Positions 6,120 to 12,731 of a stretch of 15,705 nucleotides of DNA are shown here, piece by piece. Origin of the DNA: Lachnospiraceae bacterium UBA7481 (GTDB lineage Bacteria > Bacillota > Clostridia > Lachnospirales > Lachnospiraceae); contig DLOP01000113.1 in assembly GCA_002478505.1 (NCBI GenBank), positions 9,805-25,509 of the forward strand, read 5' to 3'. Each line of letters begins with the position of its first letter. Position 1 is the stretch's first letter. The notes beneath the pieces are model-generated. The model saw only the letters and a list, made by a program, of their open reading frames with translations. It did no database searches and was not told the origin of the DNA. The position numbers and the translations under genes were made by a program.

Positions 6120-7469
6120 TTAGAGCACCGTATTTGTGATCAAATCCGCAAGTTTTCTGGCTTCCTCCTCTATCATCTTCTGATCCTTCCCCTCGATCAT
6201 AACGCGCACCAGCGGTTCCGTTCCGGAGGGTCGGATCAGCACTCTGCCCTGTCCGTCAAATTTCTTCGTAAGCTGATCTATGGCATCTGCAATTTCAGGA
6301 TACTCCATATAACTTTCTTTCTTGTGATTTGGCACCTTGGCATTGACCAGAGCCTGCGGCAGCACCTCCATAATGGAAGCCAGATCGGAAAGTTTTCTAC
6401 CAGTCTCCGCCATTACCTCCAAAAGGTGCAGCGCCGACAAAAGACCGTCGCCGGTAGTATTTTCATCAAGAAAGATAATGTGACCGGACTGTTCACCGCC
6501 AAGATTGGCTCCAACTTCTTTCATCCGTTCCAACACATACCGGTCGCCTACCTTCGTCTGTTCAATATCGATCTGACGCTCTTTCGCCATCAGGGAAAAT
6601 CCCAGATTACTCATCACTGTTACGATGATCTTATTCTGCTTCAAGGTACCCTTATTCTTCATATGATTGCCGACGATCGCCATAATCTGATCTCCGTCTA
6701 CAATCTTGCCATTCTCATCCACCGCAAGAAGACGATCCGCATCCCCATCAAATGCCAGACCCACCTGTGCCTTTTCATACACAACCCGTGCCTGCAGCTC
6801 CTCCATATGAGTGGAACCACAGTTGGCATTAATATTTGTACCATCCGGATTATTATGAATGGCAATCACTTCTGCGCCAAGCTCTTTCAATGCTTCAACG
6901 GATGTATAATAGGAAGCTCCTTCAGCGCAATCTACGACGATCTTCATACCGGTCAGCTCTACGGAAACCGCTTTGACCGCATGATTAATATATTCCTCTC
7001 TTGCGTCGCTCCGGTACTTGATCTTTCCGACGCGGGAACCTGTAACAAATTTAATTCCCTTCATATCATTTCGGATATAACTTTCTATCTCATCTTCCAA
7101 CTGATCAGGCAGTTTATAACCGTCTCCATCAAAGAACTTGATCCCATTAAACTCTACCGGATTGTGAGAAGCCGAAATCACAACTCCCGCATCTACACGA
7201 TACCTTCTGGTCAGATAGGCAATCGCCGGAGTCGGCACTACGCCTACATAAACCGCATTAGCTCCCACCGAACATACTCCTGCCATCAGCGCATTTGCAA
7301 GCATATCCCCTGATATTCTCGTATCGCAGCCTACCATGATTGTCGGTTTATGCGCTTTCTCCTTCGTTAGGACCGTTGCGCCGGCCTGCCCCAACTGCAT
7401 TGCAAGCAGCGGCGTCAGCTCCTCATTAGCAACTCCTCTTACTCCATCTGTTCCAAACAATCTTGCCAT
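6120..7469 (-). CDS. glmM: Phosphoglucosamine mutase
   Basis: GlmM interconverts glucosamine-6-phosphate and glucosamine-1-phosphate, supplying UDP-GlcNAc for peptidoglycan. The 449-residue protein is full length. It shows the N-terminal RLFGTDGVRG (3-12), the phosphoserine loop ISASHNP (98-104) with Ser101 as the phosphorylated residue, the Mg-binding DGDADR (241-246), the sugar-binding GEQSGH (325-330) and the phosphate-binding RPSGTEP (413-419). A GAGAGG site precedes the ATG. It follows cdaA and cdaR, the order known in Firmicutes, where GlmM binds and inhibits the cyclase CdaA. Here a 93-bp palindrome and about 210 bp separate it from cdaR, so its transcription may be partly uncoupled. 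Confidence 0.97.
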   Translation of the reverse strand: MARLFGTDGVRGVANEELTPLLAMQLGQAGATVLTKEKAHKPTIMVGCDTRISGDMLANALMAGVCSVGANAVYVGVVPTPAIAYLTRRYRVDAGVVISASHNPVEFNGIKFFDGDGYKLPDQLEDEIESYIRNDMKGIKFVTGSRVGKIKYRSDAREEYINHAVKAVSVELTGMKIVVDCAEGASYYTSVEALKELGAEVIAIHNNPDGTNINANCGSTHMEELQARVVYEKAQVGLAFDGDADRLLAVDENGKIVDGDQIMAIVGNHMKNKGTLKQNKIIVTVMSNLGFSLMAKERQIDIEQTKVGDRYVLERMKEVGANLGGEQSGHIIFLDENTTGDGLLSALHLLEVMAETGRKLSDLASIMEVLPQALVNAKVPNHKKESYMEYPEIADAIDQLTKKFDGQGRVLIRPSGTEPLVRVMIEGKDQKMIEEEARKLADLITNTVL

Positions 7470-7556
7470 ATAAATCCTCTCTCTTATTACAATCTTTTAG
7501 GCGTTTGCAAAACAATTGCTTTAGCATTTTTCGTTCAACAATTCTGTCCTTGAGGT

Positions 7557-7649
7557 TTACATAACTCGAAGTTTGAAAATATATGTTCCAAAAATGATTT
7601 CATTTATGATTTTTTTGGAACATATATTTTCAAACAAAGAGTTATGTAA
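7557..7649. repeat. 93-bp near-perfect palindrome between cdaR and glmM
   Basis: Two 38-base arms (7557-7594 and 7612-7649) are complementary at 35 positions. The only interruption is a 3-base block (GAA at 7568-7570 opposite AAA at 7636-7638). The loop is 17 bases (7595-7611). The arms are mostly A/T and carry no T-run after the stem, so it is not a normal terminator. Size, long terminal inverted repeats and lack of coding capacity resemble a MITE or similar palindromic repeat. No clear target-site duplication is seen. Transcribed from the minus strand it would form a very long hairpin in the cdaR-glmM message. Confidence 0.85.
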
Positions 7650-7681
7650 TCCGGACTTAACTCTTTCTCAATTACCTAATA

Positions 7682-8977
7682 TTAATCTGTTTCTTCTGTA
7701 ATCTTGACATCCGCATAATATGTGGTCGTCGTCCTGATGTTCTCAGGCAGATCAAAGACGATCTCCATCCGGTATGTGCCGGGCACAAGCTTCTGTTCAT
7801 CCTCCTGATCAAGGTATGACGCAATGTCCATCGTTCCATGCACTCCGGCGCCATTGATGCCCTCATAAGCTTCCGTTATGCCCTCAGTAATAATATGAAG
7901 GGTGGCATTCGGCGTTCCTTCCGTATCCCCCATCAGAATCTCCGCATGAAATCCATCCGGCAGATTAATAACGGAAAGATTGCTGACAGGAACATTTAAC
8001 GATCTCATGATCAATTTGATCAGGTTCACATTGACCGCGCTCATCCCGTCAAAGGAAGGATCTGCAAATCTGATCCCATCCGGAAGACATCTGCCAAGAT
8101 CTACGGATTCGATATAACTTTCATCTTTATCCATGACATTAATGGCCGTTGCCGGCACCTCTATGGAGGAAATCCCCTCTAGCACATTAGTTTTCCCGGC
8201 AATCACTACCGTTTCGCAATCTGATTTCAACGGTTCTTCTACCACATATCCGGCAAGCGGAATCCCGGAATATTGATAAATAACAGGTACCTCCTTGGTC
8301 AGCAGAATCTCCGCATTGATATTTACGCTGTAAATATTTAACTGCAGGCTGGGATGCTCAACCAGCTGATTATCGCTGTTATATAGCCGGATCTCTGAGC
8401 TTGTCGTAATATCGGAAGATCTTCCGTTTACATTAACTACGCATTCCGCCCTTACAACAGAAGACACAACGGACTCCGCTCCGGATACGCGGACCGTATT
8501 CTGGTTAGAGGCAATATCCCCTACGATATAACCATCTGCAGGCTGCCCGTTCTGTACCAGATTAATCGGGAAATGGGAAGACTTAAGATTTTCAATATTT
8601 AATTCAACTGCAATATGATCTCCTTTGATCACATCCAGCTTATCATAATTCTTATCTGTGGATAGCTGGATACCTACCGTATCCATCAATGTCAGCTCCT
8701 GCATATCTGCAATCGCCATGATATTTTCCTTTCGGAGCGAATCGATCACTGATCTGGGTCCTGTTACCGTCACATTGATGATATCTGAATTATTTAAGAT
8801 CTCATAAACCTTTCCCTGGTCAGTCAGCGCATCCTGATTAATAATTTCTACCTGAATACCGCTATAGGTATTGGAAATCGTCGGATCGTCATAATTCACA
8901 ACAATCAGCCACAGCGCAAAAGCGATAAATACGGACATCATCTTCAGCCCAAGATTATATGTCAATTTATTTTTCAA
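7682..8977 (-). CDS. cdaR: CdaR, YbbR-domain regulator of the c-di-AMP cyclase
   Basis: CdaR is a single-pass membrane protein that binds CdaA and modulates c-di-AMP synthesis. The 431-residue product has one N-terminal membrane helix (about 10-28), then a long extracytoplasmic region that divides into about four YbbR-like beta-rich units (roughly 33-115, 120-205, 210-300, 305-420), as in Firmicute homologues. The unit borders are estimates. The start is a TTG at 8977 backed by a perfect AGGAGG (8984-8989) six bases upstream. The gene overlaps the end of cdaA by 11 bp, which suggests translational coupling. Position after cdaA and before glmM supports the assignment strongly. Confidence 0.92.
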   Translation of the reverse strand: MKNKLTYNLGLKMMSVFIAFALWLIVVNYDDPTISNTYSGIQVEIINQDALTDQGKVYEILNNSDIINVTVTGPRSVIDSLRKENIMAIADMQELTLMDTVGIQLSTDKNYDKLDVIKGDHIAVELNIENLKSSHFPINLVQNGQPADGYIVGDIASNQNTVRVSGAESVVSSVVRAECVVNVNGRSSDITTSSEIRLYNSDNQLVEHPSLQLNIYSVNINAEILLTKEVPVIYQYSGIPLAGYVVEEPLKSDCETVVIAGKTNVLEGISSIEVPATAINVMDKDESYIESVDLGRCLPDGIRFADPSFDGMSAVNVNLIKLIMRSLNVPVSNLSVINLPDGFHAEILMGDTEGTPNATLHIITEGITEAYEGINGAGVHGTMDIASYLDQEDEQKLVPGTYRMEIVFDLPENIRTTTTYYADVKITEETD

Positions 8978-9845
8978 TCTTAGCCTCCTTTGTCCAGCGC
9001 CATCCTCTGCGGGTCTCTTCCTGCGGCTTATCCTGGATCATTTCCAATTTTTCCCTAAGTCCTTCCTGATTCAAACCGCTGAATAATTCCCCGCCATAAG
9101 CAACGCTGACTTTTCCATTTTCCTCAGATACCACTATGGTCAAGGAATCTGTCGATTCAGAGATTCCGACTGCCGCCCTGTGCCTTGTTCCCAATGACTT
9201 GCTTAAGTTCCTGTTATCCGACAACGGTAGATAACAGGTCGCCGATACCACCCTGTTATCCCGAAAGATTACCGCTCCGTCATGCAGCGGCGTATTGTGT
9301 TCAAAAATATTGATCAAAAGTTGGCTGGATACAACCGCATCCACTGTGATTCCTGTCTTTTCATATTCCATCAACGGTTCGTTGCGTTCCAATACCATCA
9401 ACGCTCCTGTCCTGACCCTTCCCATTGCAAATGACGCCTTGACGATCTCATCAATGGTACGGTCAGAATATCTGCCGGACTGCTTACCGGCATCCGGCGT
9501 TATAAGAGAAGCAAAGATATTCTTTCTTCCTAACTGCTCCAGTGCGCGCCTTAGCTCCGGCTGCAGAACGACAACGACAGCAATGACTACGATCGATAAA
9601 CATTTTTCCACGATCCAGAGAATCGTATTCATATGAAAAATAGCCGCAAGAAGGACAAAACCCAGAATAAAGATCAGCCCTTTCAGCAGCGACCATGCCC
9701 TTGTCTGGCTGACCCATGCCAATATCTGGTAGACAATAAAAGAAATCACTATGATTTCAACAATATCCGTAATACGGAAATTTAATCTGTCTAATACCGA
9801 CAAGTATTTTTCTATAAATGCATTGATCTGTTCCAGCATACTCAC
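8967..9845 (-). CDS. cdaA: Diadenylate cyclase CdaA (membrane-bound)
   Basis: CdaA joins two ATP molecules into c-di-AMP, a messenger that controls potassium/osmolyte uptake and wall homeostasis in Firmicutes. The 292-residue protein has three N-terminal membrane helices (about 26-45, 52-70, 76-95), then a DAC (DisA_N) domain. The catalytic motifs are intact: DGA at 189-191 and RHR at 221-223, followed by the SESTDSLTIVVSEE strand (229-242). The longest start is a GTG at 9845 with AGGA six bases upstream. An ATG two codons later (9839) has poorer spacing but is possible. cdaR follows with an overlap, and the two preceding genes encode unnamed membrane proteins. Confidence 0.95.
   Translation of the reverse strand: MSMLEQINAFIEKYLSVLDRLNFRITDIVEIIVISFIVYQILAWVSQTRAWSLLKGLIFILGFVLLAAIFHMNTILWIVEKCLSIVVIAVVVVLQPELRRALEQLGRKNIFASLITPDAGKQSGRYSDRTIDEIVKASFAMGRVRTGALMVLERNEPLMEYEKTGITVDAVVSSQLLINIFEHNTPLHDGAVIFRDNRVVSATCYLPLSDNRNLSKSLGTRHRAAVGISESTDSLTIVVSEENGKVSVAYGGELFSGLNQEGLREKLEMIQDKPQEETRRGWRWTKEAKIEK
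8984..8989 (-). promoter_or_regulatory. AGGAGG site selecting the TTG start of cdaR
   Basis: The full-consensus site lies inside the last codons of cdaA, six bases before TTG at 8977. It compensates for the weak start codon and indicates coupled translation of the two subunits. Confidence 0.75.
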
Positions 9846-9875
9846 TTTCTTTCCTGTCTACGTTAGATAAATCCA

Positions 9876-11123
9876 TTATTGTTCGTGTCTTCTACGTTCT
9901 TCTCTATCCTGTCTCGCCTTCGCCGCTGCAGCACGCTCAATCCCCGTCATGCCGCTTCCATCCACCCTGCGGATCGCCCGAGACTGCTCTGCCAAATCCA
10001 TATCTTTTACTTCTTCCTCCGGTAATATAATTCGTTTCGTCCCGTTTTTATTGCCCTTGCTTCTTGATGTGACCGGCGGTTCCTCACTCTGGCTTCCCTT
10101 TGTGGCAGAACGTCTCATATGATACTCCGGAACATCTGATTCCGATCTGCTTCGTCTCGATGTATGGCTTATGCTGCCGGAACGCTGCAGATCTCCGGAT
10201 TGTCCCTTGATCTTTTTCACCTTTTTATTTGGAATTGCAACCGTATTCTTCGGCACCGCTTTCACATAATAATAATACTCATCATCTTCAAATTGTACCC
10301 GTTCCGTCCTGCCATAATCCACATTGAATACAAAAAATTTAAGTACGATACTGACAAGCACACTGACAATGCTTCCAAAAATCAGGCTGCCAATGGAAAT
10401 ATAAGTATTATATTTCAGATCCCCGATCAATATGATCAAAATATTCATCAAAGTACCCGTAATGATTGCTATCGTCCAAGAATGATCTACAGGAAGTCTG
10501 CGTATCAGATATACCATCAAAATCGTTGCGGAAAATGCAACAATCACCATCAACAATTCTTTATTCTGTATAATAGCGTCGATCAGCATCCTGATCCTTT
10601 CAAATATCCCCTCTGAATCCGATGCAGCTAAAACAGGCGCAATTGACGATACATAAGACAATGCATAATAAATCACTACTCCGCAGCCTACAGAAACTAT
10701 AGATGCCGGAGTCCCCATAAGTCCCGCAGACAGCGGAATGACATACGGAATCTTCATAGCAAAGAGAATCGGGGTTAAAAGCAAAAGCACCGTATCCTTA
10801 GGCGCAAAACGATAATACAATAAAAACATCAAAAAAACCATCGCGCCGACCACAAGCACTGCTTCCAGGGAAAGCGCATACAAATGCAGTAGAATAAATG
10901 CCGCACAGAGTATTACAATAAAATTTAACGGAAGGAACGAACAGAACAACGATACCAAAACAGTAACCGCAGCACCTGAAAGGCGCTCTGCGTATCCTAC
11001 GTTGTCATTGATAAAGAGCATCGCTATCAACGCCAATAGAAATTTCAAAGCCGGAACAATAAATGCCTCATACCGGCTGTAAATACTTTTTATTTGTTCT
11101 CTAATCAACAATAACTGTGCCAT
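9876..11123 (-). CDS. Polytopic membrane protein with long basic tail, function unknown
   Basis: I do not recognise a named family. The 415-residue protein has an N-terminal cytoplasmic stub, then about eight to ten hydrophobic segments between residues 22 and 266. A soluble tail of about 150 residues follows. The tail starts with FNVDYGRTERVQFEDDEYYY (266-285), an acidic-aromatic patch that looks structured, and then turns into a Ser/Arg/Lys-rich, probably disordered stretch (300-360). Another charged helix-forming stretch ends in a basic cluster (REERRRHEQ). No transporter, enzyme or signalling motif is visible. Its AAAGGA ribosome site overlaps the stop of the preceding gene (12-bp gap), and cdaA follows after 30 bp. 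The tight packing suggests co-expression with, and perhaps a partnership to, the c-di-AMP cyclase; that is inference. Confidence 0.75.
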   Translation of the reverse strand: MAQLLLIREQIKSIYSRYEAFIVPALKFLLALIAMLFINDNVGYAERLSGAAVTVLVSLFCSFLPLNFIVILCAAFILLHLYALSLEAVLVVGAMVFLMFLLYYRFAPKDTVLLLLTPILFAMKIPYVIPLSAGLMGTPASIVSVGCGVVIYYALSYVSSIAPVLAASDSEGIFERIRMLIDAIIQNKELLMVIVAFSATILMVYLIRRLPVDHSWTIAIITGTLMNILIILIGDLKYNTYISIGSLIFGSIVSVLVSIVLKFFVFNVDYGRTERVQFEDDEYYYYVKAVPKNTVAIPNKKVKKIKGQSGDLQRSGSISHTSRRSRSESDVPEYHMRRSATKGSQSEEPPVTSRSKGNKNGTKRIILPEEEVKDMDLAEQSRAIRRVDGSGMTGIERAAAAKARQDREERRRHEQ

Positions 11124-11135
11124 AGTCTTTTTCCT

Positions 11136-11540
11136 TTATTTAGTCTCAGCCTCTTCCTTGCGGTACATGGAATTAAGCCTGCGAAGATTATTATAATAGC
11201 TTCTCAGACTTCTTCTTGCCGACTGATAGCGCATCGCATAATAGATATACGTAACAATAGAATAGGAAACCACCAGTTTCAGATAATCTTTCAAAATCTT
11301 TATTCCAAACTGTACCAGATCCATGCGGTAGATATCCTGTACAAGTATCTGAAAATCATAACACACATAAACGCCAATGATGATCAGATACGCAACTGTA
11401 GCATAAATGATCGACTTGATGACTTCTTTCCCAATATAGTCCCCACGAAAATAAGTCCCTATGGACATACTTTTCCTGCCTTCCCGTTCCTCATATACAG
11501 CCATCTTAGTCATTAATTTGATTCTTGATTCATTGAGCAT
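11136..11540 (-). CDS. Small two-helix membrane protein, function unknown
   Basis: The 134-residue protein has a charged N-terminal part (1-40) and two membrane helices (about 43-62 and 86-102). An amphipathic link between them (68-85) is followed by a strongly basic C-terminus (MRYQSARRSLRSYYNNLRRL, 103-122). By the positive-inside rule both ends are probably cytoplasmic. No known domain is recognised. An AGGA site stands 8 bases before the ATG. The gene begins 17 bp after yvyF and ends 12 bp before the larger membrane protein, whose ribosome site overlaps its stop codon, so the two are probably translationally coupled and may form a complex. An internal ATG at codon 11 is an alternative start. 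Confidence 0.72.
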   Translation of the reverse strand: MLNESRIKLMTKMAVYEEREGRKSMSIGTYFRGDYIGKEVIKSIIYATVAYLIIIGVYVCYDFQILVQDIYRMDLVQFGIKILKDYLKLVVSYSIVTYIYYAMRYQSARRSLRSYYNNLRRLNSMYRKEEAETK

Positions 11541-11557
11541 AATTCATTCCTACATTT

Positions 11558-11971
11558 TTATTTTTTGTATGTATACATTTTTGAACTCTGCTTACCTAGA
11601 TTAGTCGCCATTTTAGGAGCTTCCACATGAGCAGGCGTAATGGAATCCTTAAGATTATGCGCAGTATCCTTTTTACATTTATCACAATATCTGCCCGTAC
11701 TGATTGTCGCCCCGCAGATCTCGCAGTTGATCTTCACAGGAGAATCTTCCGTAAAAAACAGTCTTTCCTCCCGAACCCACTGCTGTATCTGTTTTGCATC
11801 CACGCCACAATCTTCCACAATCTCCGGTATCGTAGCAGTCTTATGTTCCTGTACATATTTTTTTACCGCCTGGAATTGCGCTTCTGCACTCTCTCTACAT
11901 GCTGGACAAACCGGCATTCCCCCGACATAATTAAACATCTTTCCACATTTTCTGCAATTTTTTACATTCAT
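11558..11971 (-). CDS. yvyF: Flagellar operon zinc-ribbon protein (TIGR03826 / YvyF-like)
   Basis: The 137-residue protein matches the YvyF family found between comF and flgM in Bacillus and in clostridial flagellar regions. Two zinc-ribbon-like Cys sets flank a helical middle: C6/C9 with C22/C25, and C83/C86 with C96/C99. The centre (about 45-72, TIPEIVEDCGVDAKQIQQWV) reads as a helix-turn-helix of MerR/LexA flavour. The tail (100-137) is basic and probably flexible. A role in flagellar gene control is inferred from location in the family; the biochemical function is not settled. The start at 11971 has a consensus AGGAGG (11983-11988). A GTG at 12001 would add 10 residues but overlaps the comF stop codon and lacks a site. 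flgM, its usual neighbour, is absent; two unnamed membrane genes follow instead. Confidence 0.85.
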   Translation of the reverse strand: MNVKNCRKCGKMFNYVGGMPVCPACRESAEAQFQAVKKYVQEHKTATIPEIVEDCGVDAKQIQQWVREERLFFTEDSPVKINCEICGATISTGRYCDKCKKDTAHNLKDSITPAHVEAPKMATNLGKQSSKMYTYKK

Positions 11972-11997
11972 AACTATACCATCCTCCTTATGAAATT

Positions 11998-12681
11998 TCA
12001 CAGTCTGCCAATGGCAAGCGTAAGGAAATGAATACGACTGACTCCCGCAGACCTCAATACCTTTGCCAACTCGTCCATAGTACTGCCTGTGGTATAAATA
12101 TCATCAATGATAATGATACACTTTAATTTTACATCAAATTGACGGATAATAAAAGCCTTTTTCAAATTTATTTGTCGCCTTGCCTGATCCAGCTCTTTCA
12201 TGGGAACTGTCTGCCTCTGCCGGACCATAAGATTCTGCCTGACGGGAATATGAAGCGCCGCTCCAATTGATTCCGCCAGAAGCCCCGCCTGATTATAGCC
12301 GCGCATCCGCTCTTTTCTTTTATACATCGGCACCGGCAGTAACGCATCCGGATGCCAGCTGGCAATCCTGCCTCCCAGCCGCTTAGCGATCTCTTTTCCA
12401 TAAAAGCCTGCATATTCACATCTTCCCTTGTATTTGAACCGATACAAGGAGTCTTTGATCGACTCATATTCATAGAGCGCCAGACCGCTGTCGTAGATAT
12501 GGTTTCCGCCCATGCAGTCATGACAATATTCCGCCTCATCTGTCTGTAGCGGTTTACCGCATTTACAGCATCTGGGGTCCGCCACATAGCGCAGCCTCGG
12601 AATACACTCCTCACAGATCTCCTCCCCAGGCAGAAGCACGCCGTCGCATACAGGACACCTTGCAGGATATATCCAATCCAA
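11998..12681 (-). CDS. comF: ComF family phosphoribosyltransferase-like protein
   Basis: ComF/ComFC proteins are required for DNA uptake during natural transformation in Firmicutes and contain a PRPP-binding fold. The N-terminal part holds two zinc-ribbon Cys sets (C9/C12 with C23/C26; C38/C39/C41 with C53/C56). The family segment RMRGYNQAGLLAES is at 126-139 and the PRTase loop IIIIDDIYTTGST at 189-201. The open frame extends upstream to an ATG at 12852, but that would overlap recD2 by 121 bp with sequence unlike ComF. The family normally begins just before the WIYPxRCPVC motif. The only in-frame start codon there is a TTG at 12681, with GAGG four bases upstream, giving 227 residues. Start confidence is moderate, identity high. 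Confidence 0.88.
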   Translation of the reverse strand: MDWIYPARCPVCDGVLLPGEEICEECIPRLRYVADPRCCKCGKPLQTDEAEYCHDCMGGNHIYDSGLALYEYESIKDSLYRFKYKGRCEYAGFYGKEIAKRLGGRIASWHPDALLPVPMYKRKERMRGYNQAGLLAESIGAALHIPVRQNLMVRQRQTVPMKELDQARRQINLKKAFIIRQFDVKLKCIIIIDDIYTTGSTMDELAKVLRSAGVSRIHFLTLAIGRL

Positions 12682-12731
12682 AATTCCTCTTTCTTTCTTC
12701 TTATTGATTAAATCACACCCCCAAACTATAC

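Noticed and set aside
7486..7515. TTGTTT, 18 bp, TGTAAT as a glmM promoter
   Set aside because: Transcription would start within the glmM ribosome site, leaving almost no leader; the match is probably chance.
8954..8965. Minus-strand TTGACA directly followed by TATAAT inside the start of cdaR
   Set aside because: Both boxes are perfect, but there is no spacer between them, so they cannot form a promoter; they are the codons of LTYN.
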